Part shown: piece after piece, positions 35,572 to 44,583 of the stretch
Numbering within the stretch: the stretch's first letter is position 1
Layout of the letters: every line of letters begins with the position of its first letter
From: Alteromonas sp. BL110
GTDB lineage: Bacteria > Pseudomonadota > Gammaproteobacteria > Enterobacterales > Alteromonadaceae
Length of the DNA: 64,000 bases
Assembly: GCF_003443615.1 (NCBI RefSeq)
Contig: NZ_CP031967.1
Coordinates: forward strand, 3,534,001-3,598,000
Direction of reading: 5' to 3'
Position numbers and translations under genes: made by a program
The notes under the pieces: model-generated
Told to the model about the DNA's origin: nothing
Database searches by the model: none
The model's input: only the letters and a program-made list of their open reading frames with translations

Positions 35572-36726
35572 TTATGCTGCGAGGGTTAAAATTTCGCGGG
35601 CTTTTGCCAGGTCGATATCGCCATGCTCACCAAGCGCTGTTAATCCGTTGCGCTCTAAGTTGTCGATAAGCCCATCAATTGCAGACTTTTCAATGTCGTA
35701 GTCTGATAGGCGGGTTTTTACCTGCATGGTTTCGAAAAAGTCTTGTACAGCCTTAATAGTCAAGTCGATGGCCTTTTCTTTGTCATCTTCTTGAATACCG
35801 AATACGCGCTCGCCTAGCTGCAGTATTTTTTCCTGCTTCTTGTCGCGCTGCACAAACATTAGCGATGGCAACACAATGGCTAAAGTCGCGGCGTGATCTA
35901 AACCGTGTAAGGCCGTTAGTTCGTGCCCAATCATATGAGTGCCCCAGTCTTGTGGTACACCTTTTCCGATAAGGCCGTTAAGCGCCATAGTTGCTGACCA
36001 CATCACATTTGCACGTACGTCGTAGTCTTCAGGTGTCGCTAAAGCTTTAGGGCCTTCTTGAATTAAGGTTTGTAAAATACCTTCAGCAAAACGGTCTTGA
36101 AGCGGCGCGTTTACCGGGTAAGTTAAGTACTGCTCAATTACGTGAACAAAAGCATCTACTACACCGTTTGAAACTTGACGAGGTGGCAGTGAATAGGTGA
36201 ATTCAGGGTCAAGTACAGCAAAAACAGGCTGCACTGTTTCCGATGAAAACGCGCGCTTTTGTGAAGTTTCCTTTCTGTTTACTACAGAGTTGCCGTTACT
36301 TTCAGAGCCTGTTGCAGGTAACGTAAGTACTGCGCCAATAGGTAGTGGATTTTCGAAAGATGCACCCTTGATTAATATATCCCATGGGTCTCCTGCAAAG
36401 TTTACTGCCGCTGCCACAAATTTTGCGCCGTCGATAACACTTCCGCCGCCTACAGCAAGAATGAAGTTAACGTCATTTTCACGGGCCACATACACCGCTT
36501 TCATCAATGTTTCGAATTCTGGGTTTGGTTCAACGCCTTGAAATTCAATAACGTCTGCGCCTTCCAGCGCGGTATTTACTTTATCGTAAATACCATTTTT
36601 CTTAATTGAGCCGCCACCATACAGGAAGAGGACTTTTGCTTGTTCCGGCAAACGTGAAGACACTTCACTTAGTTGACCTTTGCCGAACAAAATTTCGGTT
36701 TGATTTTTAAATGTAAAATTAAGCAT
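35572..36726 (-). CDS. yqhD: Iron-containing alcohol dehydrogenase, YqhD-type aldehyde reductase
   Basis: 384 residues (E. coli YqhD 387). NADPH-dependent reduction of short-chain and lipid-derived aldehydes. It shows the family signature: the nucleotide motif GGGSIKKNGIYD and AVGGGSVIDGAKF, the TGSESNGNSV serine/threonine stretch, and metal ligands in DAFVHVIEQYLT and HMIGHELTALHGLDHAATL. It lies 14 bp downstream of the DJ-1-like gene stop region in the same direction, so it is likely co-transcribed. The OYE gene is about 100 bp further. Confidence 0.93.
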   Translation of the reverse strand: MLNFTFKNQTEILFGKGQLSEVSSRLPEQAKVLFLYGGGSIKKNGIYDKVNTALEGADVIEFQGVEPNPEFETLMKAVYVARENDVNFILAVGGGSVIDGAKFVAAAVNFAGDPWDILIKGASFENPLPIGAVLTLPATGSESNGNSVVNRKETSQKRAFSSETVQPVFAVLDPEFTYSLPPRQVSNGVVDAFVHVIEQYLTYPVNAPLQDRFAEGILQTLIQEGPKALATPEDYDVRANVMWSATMALNGLIGKGVPQDWGTHMIGHELTALHGLDHAATLAIVLPSLMFVQRDKKQEKILQLGERVFGIQEDDKEKAIDLTIKAVQDFFETMQVKTRLSDYDIEKSAIDGLIDNLERNGLTALGEHGDIDLAKAREILTLAA

Positions 36727-36740
36727 CGTGTTGCCTGCCC

Positions 36741-37607
36741 TTAATTAGTTTGTGAATTTAGCTGTTGTAATAGCTTCTCAGCTAGCAGTTCGTCAGAAAA
36801 TGGGTTTTGGCCAGTAATAAGTTCGCGGTCTACGACTACATTAGGCGCCCACATGTCTTTGTATTCCATCTTGCCACCCGCTTGTGCCATAGCATCAGCT
36901 GGGTAGTACAATAAACTTGCATCATCTAAGGTGCTTTCAAAATACTCTTCTTCTGGCGTCGAGAAGATTGTCATTTTGTAGCCTTCATAAATCCAACTGT
37001 CAGATGCGGCTTGCTCACCTGATTTCAATGCCAGTTCGAATGCCTTTGGGTTAGATTGCCCAGAAAGTAAGGCGATTGGGCCATGGCAGATTGCAGCAGT
37101 AGGTTTTCCTTCATTATGAAAGTGAGCCAAAATCTCGCCTATCTGTGGGTTGTTTGCTAAATCGATAAGCGGTGCATGACCACCTGGGATAAATACACCC
37201 TCAAATTTATCAAGCCCCTGTGCAATAACTTCGCTTAGTGACAGCGTGTCATTAATGCCATCTATAGACGCAACAAACGTTTGAATATCTCGCATTTGTG
37301 ATTCGCCGCCATCAAAGTACTGTGGAATAACTGATTTTTTATCTACTGCTGGCGCATTGCCTTTAGGAGTTGCCAATACCAACTTGTAGCCCGCATCTGC
37401 CAATGCCTTAGCTGGCACGCCAAATTCGTTGAGATAGTAACCGGTAGGTTCAGTTTTACCTTCTGTAAGCTGCATTACATTTTCGCTTGAAAGCAGAACA
37501 AGCACTTCGCCTTTACTGGCTTTTGATGACTGAAAATCTGCAGCATACGTCGACTGTGTCAACCCAACAATGATCGCAAGTGATAGAATTGATGATGATG
37601 TTCTCAT
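36741..37607 (-). CDS. Exported DJ-1/PfpI-family (Hsp31-like) protein
   Basis: 288 residues from the ATG at 37605-37607. That start exposes a signal peptide (SILSLAIIVGLTQSTYAADF), while six extra upstream codons would not help export. The DJ-1 core has the nucleophile elbow TAAICHGPIALLSG with the Cys. GGHAPLIDLANN and a C-terminal LITGQNPFSDELLAEKLL are typical of the chaperone/glyoxalase III branch. Periplasmic location is unusual for this family and is inferred from the leader. It is divergent from the LysR gene and leads the yqhD/OYE block. Confidence 0.85.
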   Translation of the reverse strand: MRTSSSILSLAIIVGLTQSTYAADFQSSKASKGEVLVLLSSENVMQLTEGKTEPTGYYLNEFGVPAKALADAGYKLVLATPKGNAPAVDKKSVIPQYFDGGESQMRDIQTFVASIDGINDTLSLSEVIAQGLDKFEGVFIPGGHAPLIDLANNPQIGEILAHFHNEGKPTAAICHGPIALLSGQSNPKAFELALKSGEQAASDSWIYEGYKMTIFSTPEEEYFESTLDDASLLYYPADAMAQAGGKMEYKDMWAPNVVVDRELITGQNPFSDELLAEKLLQQLNSQTN

Positions 37608-37716
37608 GTGCTTTTCCTGTCGCATTTGAAAGTGTGTGCATCTTAGAGTTATTGGTTTAAAAGCAGAAGTCAGATAAATTATGATGAGTCATCAAAAATC
37701 TGATGGGTGGAGTATT

Positions 37717-38625
37717 ATGTCTTACCTAACACAACTAAAAACCTTTGTAGAAGTCTATCGATGCGGCAACATCACACGTGCAGCAGCTAGGCTTCATATG
37801 TCTCAGCCAGCAGTAACTTCACATATTCAGGCAATGGAGAATATTGTCGGAAAAGAATTGTTCGTGAGAAAAGCTAGGGGCGTAGAGCCAACGGCGATCG
37901 CCGATGATTTAGCGCTTCAAGTAGCCAGTCATATAGATACATTAGAACAAAAAGTAGCGTCTATCCGCAGTCGCGCATCTACCGACCACGGTACCTTGCA
38001 CTTAGCTGGCCCCGCCGAATATTTAAGCTTTGTTGCGGGCCCTGCGTTGGCTAACTTACTTCAAGCAGACAAAGTTAATTTGGTTATCCATACCGGTAAT
38101 AAAAATAACACTTATCAGCTATTAGAAGATGATATCGCCGAACTCGCTATTACCGCCTCTGAGCCAACGGATGCTATGTACGAATATCAGATGTTAGACA
38201 AGGAGCGATTGATTTTGGTGATGAATCGGGTTCAAGGTAAATTACTTGGTGATAAAGAGATTACGCCGTCGTTACTGAATCAACATAAAGTAGTAAGCTA
38301 TGACGAACAACTGCCGCTTATTCGCCGTTATTTTTCAGAAGTATTTAACGCGCCATGCGAGTCACCTGTAGCTGCAATATGCCCAGATATCCGCGCAATC
38401 AGCAGCATAGTTAAAGCGGGAATAGGGTATTCTGTGCTGCCCGATTACCTTTGTAAGGAAGCAATTGTCAAAGGCGAGCTAGTTCCGCTTGGAAAAAATG
38501 GGCCTGAAAACGAGATTTACTTGGTGTGGAAGAAAGGTGCGCTGCGACATCCTAGAGTAGACTTTGCGAAAGACGTAATAATGGCATTTGCCAACATTAA
38601 TTATTTAGCCAGTTACCCAAACTAA
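37717..38625 (+). CDS. LysR-family transcriptional regulator
   Basis: 302 residues from the ATG at 37717, placed after GGTGGAG and giving the canonical start MSYLTQLKTFVEVYRCGNIT. An upstream ATG (37681) adds 12 residues without similarity. The winged HTH (TRAAARLHMSQPAVTSHIQA) is followed by a substrate-binding effector domain (about 90-295). It is divergent from the DJ-1-like/yqhD/OYE genes, so it is the likely regulator of that carbonyl-stress block. The effector is unknown. Confidence 0.92.
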   Translation: MSYLTQLKTFVEVYRCGNITRAAARLHMSQPAVTSHIQAMENIVGKELFVRKARGVEPTAIADDLALQVASHIDTLEQKVASIRSRASTDHGTLHLAGPAEYLSFVAGPALANLLQADKVNLVIHTGNKNNTYQLLEDDIAELAITASEPTDAMYEYQMLDKERLILVMNRVQGKLLGDKEITPSLLNQHKVVSYDEQLPLIRRYFSEVFNAPCESPVAAICPDIRAISSIVKAGIGYSVLPDYLCKEAIVKGELVPLGKNGPENEIYLVWKKGALRHPRVDFAKDVIMAFANINYLASYPN

Positions 38626-38698
38626 GCTTTAGGTTAAGTGCGACGCATAGGAGTACGTGTCGCACGGTATCTAAAATCTGCTTTTGCAAATGACTAAG

Positions 38699-39103
38699 TT
38701 AAAACGTACCAACAACCTTTACTTGGCCGTCGACTTTGCTCTCATCGATAAAACCAATTGTATTTGGGTTGGTTGAAACTAATTTTAACATTTCATCTTC
38801 TGATTCAATCATTTCAGGTGGTGTACCCCGGCCAGTGAAAACTAGCTTTGACCAAAATGCAGAATATTGTGATTCAGATTTTCCTAACACATTGTTGTTA
38901 AATGCATCTCTTGCAGCATTTCCTTGTTCGAATGTGAGTGGAATTGCACGGTTGCCATCCGGAAAGGCTTTTACTTTGCCCAAGTAAATCTTTTTCACAG
39001 TGTCGATATCTATACCTGAATTGTTGCTAGCATTTACAATTACGGCGGTGCCCGCATAAAGTGGTGCCGACAAGATTAAAAATAGGGCTGCAATTATCTT
39101 CAT
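38699..39103 (-). CDS. Small PstS-like periplasmic substrate-binding protein
   Basis: 134 residues from the ATG at 39101-39103, which gives a signal peptide (IIAALFLILSAPLYAG). The longer frame adds 41 unlikely residues. The PBP-like domain resembles the short phosphate-ABC substrate-binding proteins found alone in Vibrio and Alteromonas: IDIDTVKKIYLGKVKAFPDG, AFWSKLVFTGRGTPP, and NTIGFIDESKVDGQVKVV. It is too short for a full PstS and has no permease genes beside it. The role is perhaps as a phosphate scavenger or a porin partner. Confidence 0.75.
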   Translation of the reverse strand: MKIIAALFLILSAPLYAGTAVIVNASNNSGIDIDTVKKIYLGKVKAFPDGNRAIPLTFEQGNAARDAFNNNVLGKSESQYSAFWSKLVFTGRGTPPEMIESEDEMLKLVSTNPNTIGFIDESKVDGQVKVVGTF

Positions 39104-39270
39104 TGGTATTACCTTTAGTCCTTTCTCTGACAGCTGAATTGCTACGTTAATAAACTTCAGAGACATTGTTATAAAAGGGCACATCACCCTTCGTAAAGTA
39201 TAACCAAGATTTGTAATTTGTCGCACTTCAACAAAAGGCGAATATTACAACAAGGAACGTAATTACTGTT

Positions 39271-39522
39271 ATGGCAAAACCCAATGCAAAAGGTCCGGTT
39301 AGGACTGTGCAAATATTTTGCGCCAAATGCAGATTCCAACTGCTTAAATACCGAAAAGGGGGCAAAGGGGCTCTGGTCAAATGCTTTAAAGAGCGGATTG
39401 TTGAAGACTACACGAATGAAGAAGGGATCTGCCCCTCATGTAATGTTCAGTTTGGCCGGAATACAATGATACGTGGTGCCCCTGCGCTTAAGATTGTAGG
39501 TGGCAAGGTGCTTATGAAGTAA
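39271..39522 (+). CDS. Small zinc-ribbon-like protein
   Basis: 83 residues, basic. Two CxxC knuckles, FCAKCRF (residues 17-20) and ICPSCNVQFG (about 54-57), separated by about 33 residues with an extra Cys. This should bind one zinc ion. No family name is recognised. It is divergent from the PstS-like gene. Confidence 0.65.
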   Translation: MAKPNAKGPVRTVQIFCAKCRFQLLKYRKGGKGALVKCFKERIVEDYTNEEGICPSCNVQFGRNTMIRGAPALKIVGGKVLMK

Positions 39523-39563
39523 AAATCATCCAAAGCAGGCGCTCCTTTACTGTGCATTTGAAA

Positions 39564-39629
39564 TGTAACATGCACTGCTTTGTAACATAAAAATGTTTCA
39601 AAACTGAAACAACTTAGTAATGTTACAAA
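39564..39629. promoter_or_regulatory. Nested palindromes upstream of the secreted nuclease
   Basis: TGTAACAT occurs at 39564 and 39581. The second is part of TTTGTAACAT (39579-39588), perfectly inverted as ATGTTACAAA (39620-39629). Inside lies GTTTCA / TGAAAC (39595-39610). This compound dyad lies 180-245 bp upstream of the nuclease ATG and reads as an operator. Confidence 0.5.
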
Positions 39630-39808
39630 TCAACTTTCCCTATACCAAAGTTCAGTCGAGTTAATCAATAAATAACCTTATTTTAAGGTTGTAAGTTGTT
39701 GATATATAAGCTTTGTTACGTTTCTATTATTATTTTTGTTAAGTACTTGCTGCAAATACGTATGTATAAGATTTTATACCTTCCTTATACAAAAAAGCGG
39801 AAAGCAAA

Positions 39809-42800
39809 ATGATTAATGAGGGTAACACACAAAAGTATAAGCTGAGCAAATCAGCTAAAGTCGTAAATGCGTTGTTAGCAGGGGCTTTGTCACTGGGCGT
39901 AGTTTCAGTTAGTGCTTCGGCCGATACGGTTTGGCAAGAAGATTTTGAATCCAGCGAGCTGCAAGGAAAGGGCGCAACGGGTTCTAATCCCGGAGGGGCT
40001 GTTCTTAGCCTTGAGGGAGTAGAGCGTTGGTCAGTTGATGTTTCTGCAGGCGCTTTGACTGCAACTACAGATTGGTTTCGTGTAGAAAATGGCGTCATGC
40101 AAGCCCGTGATGTCGATGGCGAAGTGGTTTGGTTGAGTGAATCAATTGATATCGCTAGTGCGGGTGAAGTTACTATCAATGCAGCACTTTCTCAAAGCGG
40201 AACATTTGAAACGGCAGACTACGTCGACGTATTTTACTCACTAGATGGTGGTGCTTTTGAGCTTATAACGCTCACCGAAGGGACATCAAATACCGTACAA
40301 GATGATTTCGGTAGTGCCACGATAAATAAGACAATTGGAAGTGGAAGCACGTTAGTATTAAAAGTTGCTATGGCCAATAATTCTAGCTCTGAATACCTAA
40401 ATTTAGACAGTATTTCGGTTAGCGGTGAGGGTACCAACGATGGCGGCGACAATGGCGATGGTGGCGATAACCCCGATAATGGTGGTGAACCTTCGAACGA
40501 ACTTCTTTTCTTAAGCGGTACTTGCTTTAATTGCCCAGATTTAGAGGCGATTAATTTAGCGAGTAATTTTGTCGCATCAGACTACTATGCCGCATTAGAT
40601 ACCGCTATTGCTAACGGCGATAGTGCACAAACACTGAAAGAAACAACACACAACATCATTGAAAACGGTCATCGCACATTATCATACTCTGAAGTGTGGA
40701 CTGCACTTACCTATACCGATGAAGACCCTACAAATACTGACAATGTTATCTTATTTTACAAAGGGATATCACAAGGCAAGTTTACCAACGGAAGCGGTAG
40801 TCAAAGCTCTAACCAAGAAAATTGGAACCGCGAACATGTTTGGGCAAAAAGTCATGGGTTTTCAAGCACAAGCTTAACGGCATACAGTGATATCCTTCAC
40901 CTACGTCCAACTGATATTTCAGTAAATAGCTCGCGCGGAAACTTAGATTTTGACTTCAGCGATAGCCCTCTAAGTGAAGCGCCAGCGAACCGCGTTGATA
41001 GCGATTCTTTTGAACCGCGCGATGCAGTGAAAGGCGACGTTGCTCGTTCTATGCTTTATATGGATGTGCGTTACGACGGTAATACCGCAGGTGATACGGA
41101 AGAAGATTTAGTCCTGTTAAACCGCTTAACCTCTACCGACGAAGCAGCATTTGGCAAGCTTTGTGTGCTGCTTCAGTGGCATGAGAGCGATCCAGTGGAT
41201 GAATTTGAGCTTCGCCGTAACGAGCGTGTGTTTGAATTCCAAGGGAACCGTAACCCGTTTATTGATAAGCCTGAACTTGCTTCACTTATTTATAACGAAA
41301 ACTGCGACGGCACAGGCGGTGATACCGGCGGTGACACAGGTGGCGATACGGGCGGTGATACCGGTGGTGACACAGGTGGCGATACAGGTGGCGATACAGG
41401 TGGCGATACCGGCGGTGATACCGGTGGTGATACTGGGCCGTCAACCAATAGCGTTTACATATCAGAATATATTGAGGGTGGTAGCTTTAACAAAGCGATA
41501 GAGCTTTTTAATAGCTCGACTCAGCCTGTGAGCTTGTCTGGCTATGAGTTAGTTTTACTTTCAAATGGTGATACTGCCGACGCCGACCGTAAAGTACTAG
41601 CGCTTGAGGGCGAAATTCCTGCAGGTGGCGTAGCAACATTCGCTCACGCCGACGCTGATGCCTTACTAACAACTGGCTCTACAATCAGCAGTTTCGTAAT
41701 GAACTTCAACGGCGATGATTACGTTGAGTTGGTATATAACGGTCAAGTTGTTGATGCATTAGGTACTTTTGGCGTTAAGACTAATTGGGGGAAAGACGTC
41801 ACGTTAGTACGTAAGAGTTCAGTGACAGGCGGAAACCCTAACCGCAACCCTGCTTTTACCACTGATGAATGGGATAGCTTTGCAAAAGATACGCTAAGTA
41901 ATTTTGGTTCTCACAACGGTTCAGTAAGTGAGCCAACAGACCCAACCGACCCGACGGATCCTACTGACCCGACAGATCCAATTGCTGAAATAGTTCTTAT
42001 CAGCGCAATTCAAGGTGATGGTGAAGAATCAACGCTTGTCGGCACGGATGTTATTGTAGAAGCAGTAGTAACTAAAGTTGTACCAGCCATGAGCGGTTTC
42101 TTTGTTCAGGAAGAAGCAAGTGATTCAGACAATAACCCAGCAACGTCTGAAGGTGTGTTTGTTTACGCAGGGTCATTTAACCTGCCGGAAGCAGGGGATG
42201 CGGTGCGTTTGCTAGGTACAGTAGGCGAGCGCTTTGGTGTAACTCAATTAACTCTGTCTGCAGAACTCGAGGTTACGGGTGTAGGTAGTAATGTGCTTTA
42301 CACACCTGTTGCTATGCCATTCAGCCTTGACGCTGATTTAGAAGCACTAGAGGGCATGCATGTTAGTTTTGAGCAAACGCTTAAAGTCTCTGATATCTAC
42401 AATCTAGGGCGCTACGGGCAGTTTAACGTGTCTTCAGAGCGCTTATTTATTCCTACCAATCAGTTTGTAGCGGGCTCGCAAGAAGCGTTAGCGCTGGCGG
42501 AAATCAATGCACGCAACACTTTATTGGTTGATGACGGAGAAACATCACAGAATTTAGATGATATTCCTTTCCCTGTAGGTGGTTTATCGCACAACAATCC
42601 ACTGCGTTTGGGTAACAGTATCGAAGCTTTGGAAGGTGTTTTACATTACGCTTTTGGTGCTTACAACCTCATCCCTGTTGGTGATATACAAACCGTGAGC
42701 ACGAACCCACGAATTGCTGCACCACAGCTAAATGCTATCGGTGACGTGAAAGTGGCTAGCTTTAACGTGCTCAATTACTTCAATGGCCCGGAATTCCCGA

Positions 42801-43858
42801 CCTCGCGAGGCGCAGATTCAGTTGCTGAATTTGAACGACAGAAAGCGAAGACCATTGCTGCTATTGTAGCGATGAATGCCGATGTACTTGGCCTTGTTGA
42901 AATTGAAAACGATGGTTATAGCAGTGATTCTGCAATTGCTACATTAGTTGATAGTGTCAACGCTGAACTAGGCAGTGATGAGTATAGCTATGTTGCATTA
43001 GAATCTCAGCTAGGCGGTGATGAAATTGCTGTTGGTATAATCTATAAGCCTGCTGTAGTTTCGCTACAGGGTAACCCTGTGACTTCATCTGACGCACCAT
43101 TTGACTATGGTAACCGTCAACCTCTACTACAAAGCTTTAGTGTAAACAGTAATGGTGAAGACTTTACCTTAGCGATAAACCACTTTAAGTCGAAAAGTTG
43201 TGGTGACGCGACAGGCAACAACGCAGACTCAGGAGACGGTCAAGGGTGTTGGAACGAACTGCGTACCCAAGCAGCACAAGGCCTAATTGCTCTTGTTGAA
43301 CAAAATAGCGACGTCTTGTCCGATCGCGTTATCGTAATGGGTGATTTGAATGCCTATGCGAAAGAAGAGCCTATCCTTGCGCTTGAAGAGGCTGGCTACA
43401 GCAATTTGGTTAACTTCTTTGATGGCGATAGTGCTTATTCGTATAGCTTCGGTGGCGAAATAGGTTACCTAGACCACGCCCTATCAAGCCCATCATTAAC
43501 TGAATATGTGGTAGACGCAACGGTATGGCACATCAATGCTGATGAACCTCGCGTATTTGACTATAACGTTGAATTTAAAACTGAAACTCAGCTTTCTAGT
43601 TACTACAGCGCCGATGCGTATCGCTCTTCAGATCACGACCCGGTAGTGGTAGTACTTAACTTCCCGGAAGAGGTCACAGTTGGAGATTTTGATGGTGATA
43701 ACGATGTAGATTACAACGATATCATGGCCTTCTATCAGCTGTTTTTACAAGGGCAAGCGACGGGTGAAAACTACGATTTTAACGGCGACGGCCAAATTAG
43801 CTTCTTCGATATTCAAGCATTAATGGCGATGTGTACACGCGCAAACTGTGCAATTTAA
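39809..43858 (+). CDS. Large extracellular nuclease (ExeM-like) with a C-terminal dockerin domain
   Basis: 1349 residues. In order: signal peptide (about 1-40, ends VSASADT), jelly-roll domain (about 42-205), Gly/Asp linker, endonuclease I domain with His-Me motif NWNREHVWAKSHGF (about 230-495), a Gly-Gly-Asp-Thr repeat linker (502-541), lamin-tail domain (about 546-690), PTD repeat linker (709-727), OB-like domain (about 730-960) and an endonuclease/exonuclease/phosphatase domain (about 980-1285; VASFNVLNYF, LGLVEIENDG, GDLNAYAKE, SSDHDPVVVVL). Two 12-residue EF-hand-like dockerin loops end the protein (DFDGDNDVDYND and DFNGDGQISFFD). ExeM relatives usually end in a GlyGly-CTERM anchor, absent here. 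Extracellular DNA degradation for phosphorus/nitrogen or biofilm use is expected. The stop is 16 bp before the cohesin-like gene. Confidence 0.9.
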   Translation: MINEGNTQKYKLSKSAKVVNALLAGALSLGVVSVSASADTVWQEDFESSELQGKGATGSNPGGAVLSLEGVERWSVDVSAGALTATTDWFRVENGVMQARDVDGEVVWLSESIDIASAGEVTINAALSQSGTFETADYVDVFYSLDGGAFELITLTEGTSNTVQDDFGSATINKTIGSGSTLVLKVAMANNSSSEYLNLDSISVSGEGTNDGGDNGDGGDNPDNGGEPSNELLFLSGTCFNCPDLEAINLASNFVASDYYAALDTAIANGDSAQTLKETTHNIIENGHRTLSYSEVWTALTYTDEDPTNTDNVILFYKGISQGKFTNGSGSQSSNQENWNREHVWAKSHGFSSTSLTAYSDILHLRPTDISVNSSRGNLDFDFSDSPLSEAPANRVDSDSFEPRDAVKGDVARSMLYMDVRYDGNTAGDTEEDLVLLNRLTSTDEAAFGKLCVLLQWHESDPVDEFELRRNERVFEFQGNRNPFIDKPELASLIYNENCDGTGGDTGGDTGGDTGGDTGGDTGGDTGGDTGGDTGGDTGGDTGPSTNSVYISEYIEGGSFNKAIELFNSSTQPVSLSGYELVLLSNGDTADADRKVLALEGEIPAGGVATFAHADADALLTTGSTISSFVMNFNGDDYVELVYNGQVVDALGTFGVKTNWGKDVTLVRKSSVTGGNPNRNPAFTTDEWDSFAKDTLSNFGSHNGSVSEPTDPTDPTDPTDPTDPIAEIVLISAIQGDGEESTLVGTDVIVEAVVTKVVPAMSGFFVQEEASDSDNNPATSEGVFVYAGSFNLPEAGDAVRLLGTVGERFGVTQLTLSAELEVTGVGSNVLYTPVAMPFSLDADLEALEGMHVSFEQTLKVSDIYNLGRYGQFNVSSERLFIPTNQFVAGSQEALALAEINARNTLLVDDGETSQNLDDIPFPVGGLSHNNPLRLGNSIEALEGVLHYAFGAYNLIPVGDIQTVSTNPRIAAPQLNAIGDVKVASFNVLNYFNGPEFPTSRGADSVAEFERQKAKTIAAIVAMNADVLGLVEIENDGYSSDSAIATLVDSVNAELGSDEYSYVALESQLGGDEIAVGIIYKPAVVSLQGNPVTSSDAPFDYGNRQPLLQSFSVNSNGEDFTLAINHFKSKSCGDATGNNADSGDGQGCWNELRTQAAQGLIALVEQNSDVLSDRVIVMGDLNAYAKEEPILALEEAGYSNLVNFFDGDSAYSYSFGGEIGYLDHALSSPSLTEYVVDATVWHINADEPRVFDYNVEFKTETQLSSYYSADAYRSSDHDPVVVVLNFPEEVTVGDFDGDNDVDYNDIMAFYQLFLQGQATGENYDFNGDGQISFFDIQALMAMCTRANCAI
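41316..41440 (+). repeat. In-frame GGTGATACAGGT-type tandem repeat inside the nuclease gene
   Basis: A 12-bp degenerate unit encodes Gly-Gly-Asp-Thr about ten times, forming a flexible linker between the endonuclease I and lamin-tail domains. Unit number could vary between strains without a frameshift. Confidence 0.9.
43685..43810 (+). other. Dockerin calcium-loop pair at the nuclease C-terminus
   Basis: Loop 1 is DFDGDNDVDYND (43685-43720) and loop 2 is DFNGDGQISFFD (43775-43810). Both have the D-x-D/N-x-D-x-x-V/I-x-x-x-D pattern of type I dockerins, duplicated about 30 residues apart as in cellulosomal dockerins. Confidence 0.75.
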
Positions 43859-43874
43859 TTTAAGGATAATAACA

Positions 43875-44465
43875 ATGAAAAAATTCTTTTTACTATTATT
43901 GGCTGCTGCTACTTTCAATGCAAACGCAGCACTCATTTCGATTACAACTAATAAAGATGTTTATAACGTTGGCGAAACAATAATCGCCACAGTAAGTGCA
44001 ACTGAGTTAATCGACGATAACGCAGTTCAGACTTACTTCAACGGCTATAATGCACTCTTTGACTTCGATAGCTTACTTTTAAGTCTTAATATTTCGTCTA
44101 TCGTGGACTTAGGAGCATTAGGTGCACAGCCAATGGTGGGTACATTTGGAAGTGATGGTAATACGTTAAGTATAGATGCAATTGAATTTATCTTTGCGTC
44201 GTCTACCCCTTTTTTTCCAGGGGCTGTATTTGCACAAGAAGGTAAAGATGTCGTGGAACTCTTTTCGTTCAGCTTGCTAGCACTGAACGCTGGTATCATT
44301 GATTTAACTCCAACTAGTGTTGTCTTGGCTCAAGGAGGAAACCCTCAAAGTAATACTATTGAAGGCACGAGCTTCGAAATCGCTCAAGTACCTGCGCCTG
44401 GTACCTTTGCGCTATCGCTTCTGGCTTTAGCTGGTATGCTTTTCGCTCGTAAGCGTGCGAAATAA
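43875..44465 (+). CDS. PEP-CTERM surface protein with a cohesin-like domain
   Basis: 196 residues from the ATG at 43875 after TAAGGA; an earlier frame start adds nine residues inside the nuclease gene end. A signal peptide (FFLLLLAAATFNANAAL) is followed by a beta-rich domain starting ISITTNKDVYNVGETIIATV, with FNGYNALFDFDSLLLSLN and VELFSFSLLALNAGIIDLT, the pattern of cohesin-like domains in PEP-CTERM proteins. The C-terminus has the sorting signal VPAPGTFALSLLALAGMLFA followed by RKRAK, expected to be cut by an exosortase (not in this window). Its position 16 bp after a dockerin-bearing nuclease suggests that it holds the enzyme at the cell surface. Confidence 0.82.
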   Translation: MKKFFLLLLAAATFNANAALISITTNKDVYNVGETIIATVSATELIDDNAVQTYFNGYNALFDFDSLLLSLNISSIVDLGALGAQPMVGTFGSDGNTLSIDAIEFIFASSTPFFPGAVFAQEGKDVVELFSFSLLALNAGIIDLTPTSVVLAQGGNPQSNTIEGTSFEIAQVPAPGTFALSLLALAGMLFARKRAK

Positions 44466-44490
44466 TTAACCTTAAATGCTAAACATTTAA

Positions 44491-44516
44491 GCCCAGCCAA
44501 GCGCTGGGCTTTTTTA
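44491..44516 (+). terminator. Rho-independent terminator after the cohesin-like gene
   Basis: GCCCAGC, 5-nt loop, GCTGGGC, then TTTTTTT. It ends the nuclease/cohesin-like operon. Confidence 0.9.
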
Positions 44517-44583
44517 TTCCTTTTGCTATTTACATGCGGCTTTAAATAAACCACACTGAATAAAAATACAATAAGTGCGCACC

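Noticed and set aside
41316..41440. CRISPR-like or mobile repeat in the nuclease gene
   Set aside because: 12-bp in-frame units coding for a Gly-Gly-Asp-Thr linker; no spacers.
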